A DNA stretch of 64,000 nucleotides from contig CP023454.1 in the NCBI GenBank assembly GCA_002356635.1, positions 1 to 64,000 of the forward strand, written 5' to 3'. Below the pieces are notes generated by a model. The model was not told where the DNA came from. It saw only the letters and a list, made by a program, of their open reading frames with translations, and made no database searches. This DNA comes from Rhodobacteraceae bacterium QY30. GTDB lineage: Bacteria > Pseudomonadota > Alphaproteobacteria > Rhodobacterales > Rhodobacteraceae. Positions 26,354 to 34,933 of the stretch are shown in pieces; position 1 is the first letter of the stretch, and each line of letters starts with the position of its first letter. Made by a program: the position numbers and the translations under genes.

Positions 26354-27601
26354 TCAAATCAGGAATTCGGCCAGCGTTTCATCATCGGTGAAATCACGCC
26401 AGATGAAACCGGCGGCGTCCATCTTTTCCGCCAGCGCGGTGAAGCTGTCAGGGGTTTTCGCTTCGATCCCGATCAGGACCGAGCCGAAGTTCCGCGCCGA
26501 TTTCTTCAGGTATTCAAAACGCGCGATGTCATCATCGGGACCAAGGAAGCTGAGGAATTCGCGCAAAGCGCCAGGCCGCTGCGGCATCCGCAGGATGAAA
26601 TACTTCTTCAGCCCGGCAAACCTTTGGGCGCGCTCCTTGACTTCAGGCAGGCGCTCGAAATCGAAATTCCCGCCCGAGGCGACACAGACCACCGTCTTGC
26701 CACGGATCTGGTCGCGCAGGTCGCCCAGCGCGTCGATCGACATGGCGCCCGCCGGTTCCAGCACCACGCCTTCGACATTCAGCATGGTCAGCATGGTGAT
26801 GCAGATCCGATCCTCGGGTGCCAGCAGCACCTGCGAGGGATCGGTGTCCTTGAGCACCTCGAAGGGCAGCGCACCGATTCGCGCGACCGCGGCACCATCG
26901 ACAAAGCTGTTGACGGTCTTCAAGGTGACAGGCTGCCCTGCGACCAGCGCCGCCGTCAGGCTGGCCCCGCCCTGGGGCTCTACATAACGCACCCCGCATC
27001 CCGGGGCCGCATCGCGAAGATAGCGCGTGACCCCGGCCGAAAGGCCGCCGCCGCCCACCGGAACGACCACCAGATCCGGCGCACGTTCAAGCTGGTCAAG
27101 GATTTCGACCGCCACGCTAGCCTGGCCCTCGATGACGTCGGCATCGTCGAAGGGTGACAGAAAATGCGCCCCCTTTTCGGCGCAGAACGCCTGCGCCGCC
27201 GCCAGCGTCCGGTCGAAGTAGTCACCCGTCAGCACGATCTGGATCGAATCACCGCCAAAGCTGCGGGTCTTCGCAATTTTTTGCTGCGGGGTCGTCACCG
27301 GCATGAAGATGGTGCCCTGCACCCCGAAGTGGCGACAGGCGAAGGCCATCCCCTGCGCATGGTTCCCGGCGCTGGCGCAGACAAAATGCGTCATCTCGGG
27401 CCGGGTCGCGCGGATCTTGCGCATGGCGTTGAAGGCGCCACGCAGCTTGTAGCTGCGGACGGGCGTCAGATCCTCGCGCTTCAGCCAGATGTCGGCATCG
27501 TATTTCTGCGACAGGAAGTCGTTGCGCAAAAGCGGCGTCGGGTCGAACAGGTCGCGCAGGGCAAGGGTTGCGGCGCGGGCCGCATCGGTGAAATCGGTCA
27601 T
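26354..27601 (-). CDS. ilvA: Threonine dehydratase (ammonia-lyase), short ACT form
   Basis: 415-residue PLP enzyme making 2-oxobutanoate for isoleucine synthesis. The PLP lysine is in RSYKLRGAF (Lys about 52) and the phosphate-binding glycine loop is VVPVGGGGLSAGV. The C-terminal 80 residues form one ACT-like regulatory domain, shorter than the two-domain E. coli IlvA (514), as in the ilvA_1Cterm subgroup. Divergent from argG across 116 bp. Confidence 0.92.
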   Translation of the reverse strand: MTDFTDAARAATLALRDLFDPTPLLRNDFLSQKYDADIWLKREDLTPVRSYKLRGAFNAMRKIRATRPEMTHFVCASAGNHAQGMAFACRHFGVQGTIFMPVTTPQQKIAKTRSFGGDSIQIVLTGDYFDRTLAAAQAFCAEKGAHFLSPFDDADVIEGQASVAVEILDQLERAPDLVVVPVGGGGLSAGVTRYLRDAAPGCGVRYVEPQGGASLTAALVAGQPVTLKTVNSFVDGAAVARIGALPFEVLKDTDPSQVLLAPEDRICITMLTMLNVEGVVLEPAGAMSIDALGDLRDQIRGKTVVCVASGGNFDFERLPEVKERAQRFAGLKKYFILRMPQRPGALREFLSFLGPDDDIARFEYLKKSARNFGSVLIGIEAKTPDSFTALAEKMDAAGFIWRDFTDDETLAEFLI

Positions 27602-27717
27602 GACACCGGAATGCCGGAAGCAGCCCTGTTAGGCAAGCGCGCCTGCCCCAGAGAACCCTTGTCCACAGGGATTTTTCGCACTATCCCCCGCGCTGACCCA
27701 TAGCCCGGAGGAACACG

Positions 27718-28950
27718 ATGTCCGCCCCCAAGAAAGTCGTCCTTGCCTATTCCGGCGGACTCGATACCTCGATCATCCTGAAGTGGCTGCAAACCGAATA
27801 CGGCTGTGAGGTGATCACCTTCACCGCCGATCTGGGACAGGGTGAAGAACTGGAACCCGCCCGTGCCAAGGCCGAACTTCTGGGCATCAAGCCCGAAAAC
27901 ATCCACATCATCGACGTGCGGGAAGAATTCGTGCGTGACTTCGTCTTCCCGATGTTCCGCGCCAATGCGGTTTACGAAGGGCTTTACCTGCTGGGCACGT
28001 CGATCGCGCGGCCGCTGATTTCCAAGCACCTGGTCGAGATCGCGCATCAGCACGGCGCCGATGCCGTGGCCCATGGCGCGACCGGCAAAGGCAACGATCA
28101 GGTCCGCTTCGAACTGTCGGCCTATGCACTGGATCCGTCGATCCGCGTGATTGCGCCCTGGCGGGAATGGGATCTGACCTCGCGCACGAAGCTGATCGAA
28201 TTTGCCGAACAGAACCAGATCCCGATCGCCAAGGACAAGCGCGGCGAGGCGCCCTTCTCGGTCGATGCGAACCTGCTGCACACCAGCAGCGAAGGCAAGG
28301 CGCTGGAAAACCCCGCCGAGGAAGCGCCCGACTACGTTTATCAGCGCACCGTGGCGCCCGAAGCCGCGCCGGATACGCCCGAATACATCGAGGTGGCGTT
28401 TGAAAAGGGCGATGCCGTGGCGATCAATGGCGTTGCCATGTCGCCGGCGACGATCCTGACGAAGCTGAACGAACTGGGCGGCGCCCATGGCATCGGGCGG
28501 CTGGATTTCGTGGAAAACCGCTTCGTCGGCATGAAGTCGCGCGGCATCTACGAAACGCCGGGCGGCACCATTCTGCTGGAGGCCCACCGCGGTATCGAAC
28601 AGATCACGCTGGACGCCGGCGCGGGCCACCTGAAAGACAGCCTGATGCCCCGCTATGCCGAACTGATCTACAACGGCTTCTGGTTCAGCCCGGAACGCGA
28701 AATGCTGCAGGCCCTGATCGACAAGAGCCAGGAACACGTCACCGGCACTGTTCGGCTGAAGCTGTACAAGGGATCGGTGCATTGCGTCGGCCGCTGGTCC
28801 GACCACTCGCTGTACAGCGAAAAGCATGTGACCTTTGAAGACGACGCGGGCGCCTACGACCAGAAGGACGCGGCGGGCTTTATCCGCCTGAACGCGCTGC
28901 GTCTGAAGCTGGTTGCAACCCGCAACGCGCGAGTGGCGAAAAAAGGCTGA
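27718..28950 (+). CDS. argG: Argininosuccinate synthase
   Basis: 410-residue enzyme joining citrulline and aspartate with ATP. The N-type ATP pyrophosphatase loop YSGGLDTSI is at about 11-19; [24 protein letters not shown] and [12 protein letters not shown] are highly conserved blocks. CCCGGAGGAACACG gives a strong ribosome site before the ATG. A convincing intrinsic terminator follows. Confidence 0.97.
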   Translation: MSAPKKVVLAYSGGLDTSIILKWLQTEYGCEVITFTADLGQGEELEPARAKAELLGIKPENIHIIDVREEFVRDFVFPMFRANAVYEGLYLLGTSIARPLISKHLVEIAHQHGADAVAHGATGKGNDQVRFELSAYALDPSIRVIAPWREWDLTSRTKLIEFAEQNQIPIAKDKRGEAPFSVDANLLHTSSEGKALENPAEEAPDYVYQRTVAPEAAPDTPEYIEVAFEKGDAVAINGVAMSPATILTKLNELGGAHGIGRLDFVENRFVGMKSRGIYETPGGTILLEAHRGIEQITLDAGAGHLKDSLMPRYAELIYNGFWFSPEREMLQALIDKSQEHVTGTVRLKLYKGSVHCVGRWSDHSLYSEKHVTFEDDAGAYDQKDAAGFIRLNALRLKLVATRNARVAKKG

Positions 28951-28972
28951 CACAATTTCCGGATTTCGCAGA

Positions 28973-29010
28973 AACCGGCCCAAGGCATTGCTTTGTGGCC
29001 GGTTTTTGTT
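28973..29010 (+). terminator. Intrinsic terminator of argG
   Basis: Arms AACCGGCC (28973-28980) / GGCCGGTT (28997-29004) with an inner stem AAGGC/GCTTT, followed by TTTGTT. It lies 22 bp after the argG stop. Confidence 0.85.
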
Positions 29011-29107
29011 GCCTGCACACAATTGCGCCCAAATGATGCCCGAATGGCAGACACCTTGTCTGGCAATGCATAGGTCAGTCCATGACCCCAGCCAAAGAGG
29101 ATTCCAC

Positions 29108-29932
29108 ATGAAGCTGCGCCCAGCACTTACCGTTCTTGGCCTTTCGATTGCCCTGGTCGGTCCCGCCCCGTCATTCGTTGCTCCGTCGCTTGACGCCGCC
29201 TTTGCCGGAAATGGCAACGGTAACGGCGGGGGTAACGGCGGCGGCAACGGCGGTGGGAATGGCGGCGAACGCGGCGGCGAAAAAGGCGGCAAAGGCGAGA
29301 AGGCCGGAAATGCCGGCGGCAAGAAGGGGGGCGAGAAAGCGGCCGCCCGTGGTGCCAAGGCTGAAACCAGAACCGCACGCGCCGAAACCAAAGCGGCCAA
29401 GGCCAACCATGGCGCAATCGCGTCCGAGCTCAAGGGCCTGAACGCCTCGCATGCCAGCGCGACCGCAATGGCCAATGCATCGCCGAACAGCCGGGTCGGC
29501 CGGATTGCCGCCTACCGCGACGCCGCGCTGGCGACCGCAGGCGCGGCGACTGCCGCCGAAGCCGCTGCCGCCGCCGCAGAGCTTGCCGCCGCCGAAGCCG
29601 CAACGGCCACTGGCGCGGTGACGGACGCCCAGGGTGCGGTCGATGCGGCCCAGAAGGCGGTTGACGATGCTGTCGCCGCCGGCGCGACGCAGGAAGAAGT
29701 GGACGCGCTGAACCAGGATCTGGCTGACGCCCAGGCCGACCTGACCGCAGCGCAGCAGGCCGAAACCGATGCCAAGGCTGCGGCGGCGGCCGCGCAGGCT
29801 GAAGCCGACGCTGCGGCACAGGCGGCTGCGGACGCGCAAGCCACCGAAGACGAGGCGCTGTCTGTCGCCGCCGACGGTCGTCAACTGTCGCCCGAGGCGC
29901 TGGCGGAACTGCGCGGCAACCTCGGCCTGTAA
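29108..29932 (+). CDS. Secreted Gly-rich/Ala-rich coiled-coil protein, function unknown
   Basis: 274 residues. A signal peptide (about 1-33, cleavage near AAFAG) is followed by a Gly/Asn repeat tract (34-58), a Lys/Gly/Ala-rich basic stretch (59-100), a compact block NHGAIASELKGLNASHAS through NSRVGRIAAYRDA (about 100-140) and an Ala-rich predicted coiled coil (140-255) ending SPEALAELRGNLGL. I recognise similar hypothetical proteins in Rhodobacterales, with the 100-140 block best kept. It has no Cys. The start at 29108 has AGAGG 8 nt upstream. Monocistronic between two terminators; possibly envelope-associated. Confidence 0.75.
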   Translation: MKLRPALTVLGLSIALVGPAPSFVAPSLDAAFAGNGNGNGGGNGGGNGGGNGGERGGEKGGKGEKAGNAGGKKGGEKAAARGAKAETRTARAETKAAKANHGAIASELKGLNASHASATAMANASPNSRVGRIAAYRDAALATAGAATAAEAAAAAAELAAAEAATATGAVTDAQGAVDAAQKAVDDAVAAGATQEEVDALNQDLADAQADLTAAQQAETDAKAAAAAAQAEADAAAQAAADAQATEDEALSVAADGRQLSPEALAELRGNLGL

Positions 29933-29952
29933 GAGCAGTCTGATCATACTGG

Positions 29953-29985
29953 AACGGCCCGCCCGGAAAGGACGGGCCGTTTTTC
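29953..29985 (+). terminator. Intrinsic terminator after the Gly/Ala-rich gene
   Basis: 9-bp arms AACGGCCCG (29953-29961) / CGGGCCGTT (29973-29981) with an 11-nt loop and a TTTTC tail, 20 bp past the stop codon. It also stands 2 bp before the end of the converging sulfotransferase gene. Confidence 0.85.
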
Positions 29986-29987
29986 AT

Positions 29988-30710
29988 TCACAGCTTGAAG
30001 GCCGCAAGCCGTTCGTAATGGGGCAAGGCCTGATCCTCCAGCGTCCTATACGGGCCGGGAAGGATCGGCGATTCGCCTTCCGGGGCACCAAAACCGGTAG
30101 AGGCATGGACAGCGTTGTACCAATGCGGCGCCCAAACACCGTCATAAGCTTTCGGACCCGCGGTCCAGGTCAGCATGGTATCCACAAAGGGTATGCCCAG
30201 CGCGTCGCAAAGCCGGCCAAGCGTTTGGCGGGGCTTGGCACGGACATCGGCAGAATCGACCACCAGCGGCGCGCGCCCCATCCAGCCGGCCACCTCGTCG
30301 AACAGTTGCGCCTGCTGGACAAAGCCGATGTCCGCAAGCGTCGGCGCTTCGCGCTTTTTCGAGTAGCTGGCAATCACATGCGCCGGATGACGGATCAGAA
30401 AGACATTCGTCAGGCCGCGCATGAACCGCCGATCGAATTCCGGGATCATGTGCAGCGTCATGTGCTTTTGGTAGAACAGCGGCCGGTCATCGGGGATGGC
30501 CCCCAGACAGGCCCCGCCGACTTTCGACGGATCGGTTTCGCCGGCGGCGATGACCTCAGCGGCCATGGGGTGGTCGATCCCGGTGGCGTTCAGATAGGCC
30601 GCGTAGAACGGTTCATCCCACACCGCGCAGTCCCCCCGCGCCGCAAAGGAATACATCATCGCGGTCGACAGATTCCGCGGCCCTGACCACATCGCAATCC
30701 GCATCGTCAC
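29988..30710 (-). CDS. Sulfotransferase-family P-loop protein
   Basis: 240-residue cytoplasmic protein. SGPRNLST at about 9-16 matches the 5'-phosphosulfate-binding loop and IRHPAHVIASYSK at about 106-118 the 3'-phosphate-binding motif of PAPS-dependent sulfotransferases. Substrate unknown. It is the last gene of a three-gene operon: its start overlaps the stop of the class IV aminotransferase by 4 nt. As I recall, a similar P-loop domain is fused to a class IV aminotransferase in plant 'BCAT-like' proteins, which would support a joint function. Confidence 0.75.
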   Translation of the reverse strand: MTMRIAMWSGPRNLSTAMMYSFAARGDCAVWDEPFYAAYLNATGIDHPMAAEVIAAGETDPSKVGGACLGAIPDDRPLFYQKHMTLHMIPEFDRRFMRGLTNVFLIRHPAHVIASYSKKREAPTLADIGFVQQAQLFDEVAGWMGRAPLVVDSADVRAKPRQTLGRLCDALGIPFVDTMLTWTAGPKAYDGVWAPHWYNAVHASTGFGAPEGESPILPGPYRTLEDQALPHYERLAAFKL

Positions 30711-31606
30711 GCCCCCACCAAGGTCTTGTAAAGCCCGCGCAGCCGTTCGGTCATCGGTCCCATCTGGCCCGTTCCGATGATCCGTCCGTCGATTTCACCC
30801 ACCGGAGTCTGTGCGCCGAAGGTTCCGGTCAGGAACGCTTCGTCAGCAGAATAGGTATCGACCAGACTGAAGTTCCGCTCGAACACGGGAATCCCGTTCG
30901 CGCGGCACAGCTCGATCACCTTGCCGCGCGTGATGCCGTTCATGCAGTAATCGCCGGTCGAGGTCCAAACCTCGCCCCGGCGGACGATGAAGAAGTTGCA
31001 GGCGTTCGTGGTGTTGACGAAGCCGTGGACGTCCAGCATCAGCGCTTCGTCCGCGCCCGCCTTCTGCGCGGCAATACAGGCGAGAATGCAGTTCAGCTTG
31101 GAATGGCTGTTCAGCTTTGGGTCCTGCGTCATCGGCAGGCCCCGCAGATGTGGAACCGTCGCCAGCCGGATCGGGCGCGGCAGCGTGGGACGCGAATGTT
31201 CCATGATGATCGTGACGGTCGGCCCCTGCTGCGACAGGCGCGGGTTCTGGAACGGCCGGGTTTTCACGCCACGCGTCACCATCAGCCGCGCATGGGCGTC
31301 GGTCGTCATGCCATTGGCCCTTTGCGTCTCTGACACCGCAGAAATCACCTGGTCCGGCGTCATTCCGATATCCAGGTCAATGGCCTTGGCTGCTTCGAAC
31401 AGGCGGCGGATATGATCGTCGATGAAGGACCAGCGGCCATTGTAAAGACGAATACCTTCCCAGACGCCATCACCCAGCATGAAGCCGGAATCGTAGACAC
31501 TGACCACCGCCTCGGCTTTCGGGACGATGCGACCATTCAGCCAGATCAGGATCTTTTCATTTCGTGCATCGTCTTCGGCGGCGTGGGTCGAGACGTGATC
31601 GGTCAT
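30707..31606 (-). CDS. Class IV (BCAT/D-amino-acid type) aminotransferase
   Basis: 299-residue fold-type IV PLP enzyme. YDSGFMLGDGVWEGIR (about 39-53) is the N-terminal signature; the Schiff-base lysine is probably Lys170 in NSHSKLNC, followed by GADEALMLD. In the motif where most class IV enzymes have Glu contacting the PLP ring nitrogen, this one reads GFVNTTNACN (195-204), with Thr instead. It may not be a true branched-chain aminotransferase. Overlaps both neighbours by 4 nt. Confidence 0.82.
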   Translation of the reverse strand: MTDHVSTHAAEDDARNEKILIWLNGRIVPKAEAVVSVYDSGFMLGDGVWEGIRLYNGRWSFIDDHIRRLFEAAKAIDLDIGMTPDQVISAVSETQRANGMTTDAHARLMVTRGVKTRPFQNPRLSQQGPTVTIIMEHSRPTLPRPIRLATVPHLRGLPMTQDPKLNSHSKLNCILACIAAQKAGADEALMLDVHGFVNTTNACNFFIVRRGEVWTSTGDYCMNGITRGKVIELCRANGIPVFERNFSLVDTYSADEAFLTGTFGAQTPVGEIDGRIIGTGQMGPMTERLRGLYKTLVGA

Positions 31607-32481
31607 ATCTCCTCCTGGAAAGCATCTACTTCGGGGCGGGTCGGGATGGCATCTGCTGTTCCGGGCCGCGTCACCTTCAAGGCCGCCGCCGCCGTCGCCA
31701 GTCGCAAGGCACCGGCAGGCGTTTCGCCTGCATCCAAGGCAGCAGCAAAGTATCCGGCGAAAGTATCGCCCGCGCCGGTGGAATCGACCGCGTCAACCTT
31801 CAATCCGGCCTGCGTGACCCGTTCCCCCGTCGCAAGCGAGCGCCACTCGGCCCCTTCGGCCCCTTTGGTGACCAGGATTTCCGGCACCGGCAGCTGGTCA
31901 AGGGTCACCCCCAATGCCTCGGTCAGCTGCTGCGCTTCGACAGCGTTCATCACAAGAAGGGTGACGTGGTTCAACACCGCGCTCACGGCGTCTGCGTCGA
32001 AAGGAGCGGCCGAATAAATCACGCGCATCCCTTTCAGCGCGGCAATCCGCGCCGCATCCACCTGATGCGCGGTTTCATTCTGCAAGATCAGCGTATCCGC
32101 AGGTCCAGCCGACGACAGTGCAAGTTCCACTTCGCCCAGACCAATGGCGCGGTTCGCGCCAGCAAAGATGACGATGCTGTTTTCGCCCTTCGCATCGACG
32201 TTGATGATCGCATGTCCAGTGGGCGTCCCGATCCGGGAAACATTCTTGACGTCCACCCCCCAGCTTGACAGCCGGTCGACAATCCAGCGGCCTTCCGGCC
32301 CGACGGCGCCGATGTGGAACACCTTCGCGCCGGCCTTTGCCGCCGCCGCAGACTGGTTCGCGCCCTTGCCGCCCAGACCCACGGAATACTCTTCCGTAGC
32401 AAGCGTTTCCCCCGGTGCGGGCAGATGGTCCAGCCGGTAAAAATGGTCGATGTTGATCGAGCCGAGATTGTAGATCGCCAT
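31603..32481 (-). CDS. PfkB-family carbohydrate kinase (ribokinase-like)
   Basis: 292-residue kinase. N-terminal NLGSINIDHFYRLDHLPAPGET and GGKGANQSAAAAKAG are PfkB signature 1; the catalytic base lies in DSTGAGDTFAGYF (about 232-244), signature 2. Similarity is closest to ribokinases, but no ribose transport genes are nearby. It is first in the operon with the aminotransferase and sulfotransferase genes, so the substrate may belong to that unknown pathway. Confidence 0.82.
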   Translation of the reverse strand: MAIYNLGSINIDHFYRLDHLPAPGETLATEEYSVGLGGKGANQSAAAAKAGAKVFHIGAVGPEGRWIVDRLSSWGVDVKNVSRIGTPTGHAIINVDAKGENSIVIFAGANRAIGLGEVELALSSAGPADTLILQNETAHQVDAARIAALKGMRVIYSAAPFDADAVSAVLNHVTLLVMNAVEAQQLTEALGVTLDQLPVPEILVTKGAEGAEWRSLATGERVTQAGLKVDAVDSTGAGDTFAGYFAAALDAGETPAGALRLATAAAALKVTRPGTADAIPTRPEVDAFQEEI

Positions 32482-32519
32482 ACGCGCACCTCTCTGCCGC
32501 TATTTCGCATACCAGATGC

Positions 32520-32544
32520 GAAACGGGGGCCAGACCGGCCCCCG
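32520..32544 (-). terminator. Terminator of maeB
   Basis: 8-bp arms CGGGGGCC (32524-32531) / GGCCCCCG (32537-32544) with a 5-nt loop, 9 bp past the maeB stop. On the minus strand a short TTTCGC follows the stem, so termination is likely but perhaps partial. Confidence 0.6.
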
Positions 32545-32553
32545 CTAACCTTA

Positions 32554-34821
32554 TCAGCCGCCTTGCCCCAGTCGACAGGCCGCGATGGCCGCCATGTTCA
32601 GGATGTCGTTTACTGTGGACCCGGTCGAACAGATCTGGATCGGCTTGTTGACCCCCGTCAGGATCGGGCCGATCACCGTGGCGCCGGCCATTTCCTGCAT
32701 CAGCTTGACCGAGATCGAGGCCGAATGCCGTGCCGGAACCACCAGAACGTTTGCCGGTCCGGTCAGGCGGCAAAACGGATAATGCGCCATCCGCTTCATG
32801 TTCAACGCCACGTCAACCGTCATTTCGCCGTCGTATTCAAAGCTGACGCCGCGCTGGTCGAGCACCTTGGGCGCCATGTGCATCTTGGTGGCGCGTTCAC
32901 TGACCGGGTAGCCGAAGGTTGAAAACGACAGAAACGCCACCCGGGGTTCCAGTCCCAGGCCGCGCGCCACCATGGCGCCGCGTTCGGCAATATCGGCCAG
33001 ATCATTTTCGTTGGGCCATTCCTGCACCAGCGTATCGCCGATCAGCACGATCCGGCCCTTGTTCAGAACCGCCGTGATGCCCACAGCCCCATCTTCGGCG
33101 CGGGCGTCGAAGACGTGGTTGATCAGTTCCAGCACATGCGCGGCCTTGCGCGTCACGCCCGTGATCAGCCCGTCACCGTGGCCATGGGCCAGCATCAGCG
33201 CCGAAAAGACGTGCCGGTCGCGGGTGGCAAGCTTGTGCACATCCTCGCGGTCGAAGCCCTGACGCTGCAACCGCCGGTACAAGAGATCGCGGTAAGCATC
33301 GAGGTGGCGGGAATTGGCGGCGTTGACGATTTCCAGTTCCCGGACCGCATCGCCCAGGCCCACGGTTTCCAGCTTTTCCTTCACGTCCTGATCGCGGCCG
33401 ACGACCAGCGCCTTGCCCTGCCCCGAACGCTGCCAGGCGACAGCGGCACGCAAGACCCGGGGATCGTCACCTTCGGCAAAGATCATCCGCGCCTGCGCCT
33501 GACGGGCACGGGCATGGATGCCCTGAAGGATGGTCGCGGTCGGATCCATCCGTGCCTTCAGGCTTAGTTCATAGGCGGCCATGTCGATGATCGGGCGGCG
33601 TGCAACACCGGTATCCATGCCCGCCTTGGCCACGGCGGGCGGAATTACATGGATCAGCCGCGGATCAAACGGGGTGGGAATGATGTAGTCGCGTCCGAAC
33701 GACAGCTTCCGGCCATAGGCCATCGCCACTTCGTCCGGGACATCTTCGCGCGCCAGTTGCGCCAGCGCCCGTGCGCAGGCGATCTTCATTTCATCATTGA
33801 TCGCGCGGGCATGAATATCAAGCGCACCACGGAACAGATACGGGAAACCAAGCACATTGTTCACCTGGTTCGGGTAATCGCTGCGCCCCGTCGCTACGAT
33901 CGCATCGGCGCGCACGGCATGGGCCTCTTCCGGGGTGATTTCGGGATCCGGGTTCGCCATGGCAAAGATGACCGGATTTTCGGCCATGCTGGCGACCATC
34001 TCGGGCGTTACCGCGCCCTTGGCGGACACACCCAGAAACACATCCGCCCCCACCATCGCCTCTTCCAGCGTGCGGGCGTCCGTCTTGGCGGCGTGGGCGG
34101 ACTTCCACTGGTTCATGCCTTCGGTGCGACCCTGGTAGATCACGCCCTTGGTGTCGCACATGATGCAGTTGTCGTGCCGCGCGCCCATCGCCTTCAGCAG
34201 TTCAAGGCAGGCGATACCCGCCGCGCCGGCGCCGTTCAGGACGATCTTCACATCGCCGATCTTCTTGCCCGAGATTTCCAGCGCGTTGATCAGGCCCGCC
34301 GCGCAGATCACCGCCGTGCCGTGCTGGTCATCATGGAACACCGGAATGTCCATGATTTCCTTCAGGCGCTGTTCGATGATGAAGCATTCCGGCGCCTTGA
34401 TGTCTTCAAGGTTGATGCCGCCGAAGGTCGGTGCCATCAGCTTGACCGCCTGAATGATCTGGTCGGGGTCTTCGGTATCCAGTTCGATGTCGATCGCGTT
34501 CACATCGGCGAAGCGCTTGAACAGCACCGCCTTGCCTTCCATCACCGGCTTTGACGCCAGCGCTCCCAGGTTGCCCAGACCCAGGATCGCGGTGCCGTTC
34601 GACACCACCGCGACCATGTTTCCCTTGACGGTATAGTCGTAGGCGGTCTCGGGCCGCTCGGCGATGGCGGTCACCGGAACAGCCACGCCGGGGCTGTAGG
34701 CCAGCGACAGGTCGCGCTGGGTGGCCATCGGCTTGGTTGCCTGAATCTCGTACTTCCCCGGTTGGGGAACGATGTGATAGCTGAGCGCCTCTTCAGGCGT
34801 AATTCGATTTTTGATGGACAT
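32554..34821 (-). CDS. maeB: NADP-dependent malic enzyme with phosphotransacetylase-like domain
   Basis: 755-residue two-domain MaeB. The malic part (about 1-430) shows YSPGVAVPV, the metal/NAD region [17 protein letters not shown], the catalytic [10 protein letters not shown] and [15 protein letters not shown]. The C-terminal PTA-like domain (about 440-755) is regulatory in characterised homologues and lacks acetyltransferase activity. It converts malate to pyruvate plus CO2 with NADPH. The ATG at 34821 ([13 protein letters not shown]) is preferred over an unrelated upstream extension. Divergent from mutS. Confidence 0.95.
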   Translation of the reverse strand: MSIKNRITPEEALSYHIVPQPGKYEIQATKPMATQRDLSLAYSPGVAVPVTAIAERPETAYDYTVKGNMVAVVSNGTAILGLGNLGALASKPVMEGKAVLFKRFADVNAIDIELDTEDPDQIIQAVKLMAPTFGGINLEDIKAPECFIIEQRLKEIMDIPVFHDDQHGTAVICAAGLINALEISGKKIGDVKIVLNGAGAAGIACLELLKAMGARHDNCIMCDTKGVIYQGRTEGMNQWKSAHAAKTDARTLEEAMVGADVFLGVSAKGAVTPEMVASMAENPVIFAMANPDPEITPEEAHAVRADAIVATGRSDYPNQVNNVLGFPYLFRGALDIHARAINDEMKIACARALAQLAREDVPDEVAMAYGRKLSFGRDYIIPTPFDPRLIHVIPPAVAKAGMDTGVARRPIIDMAAYELSLKARMDPTATILQGIHARARQAQARMIFAEGDDPRVLRAAVAWQRSGQGKALVVGRDQDVKEKLETVGLGDAVRELEIVNAANSRHLDAYRDLLYRRLQRQGFDREDVHKLATRDRHVFSALMLAHGHGDGLITGVTRKAAHVLELINHVFDARAEDGAVGITAVLNKGRIVLIGDTLVQEWPNENDLADIAERGAMVARGLGLEPRVAFLSFSTFGYPVSERATKMHMAPKVLDQRGVSFEYDGEMTVDVALNMKRMAHYPFCRLTGPANVLVVPARHSASISVKLMQEMAGATVIGPILTGVNKPIQICSTGSTVNDILNMAAIAACRLGQGG

Positions 34822-34933
34822 TCGGGACTCCTCGCCGACCCTCTTAGCGTTCCCGTCCTTGCGCCTCAACGGAAATGCCGCTTCCGCGCCTTGCGCCGGT
34901 TTTGTAGGGTCCGCCGACGCGAAGGGGACCAGC

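Noticed and set aside
27655-27670. DnaA box TTGTCCACA between ilvA and argG
   Set aside because: A single one-mismatch 9-mer without a cluster is expected by chance at this scale.
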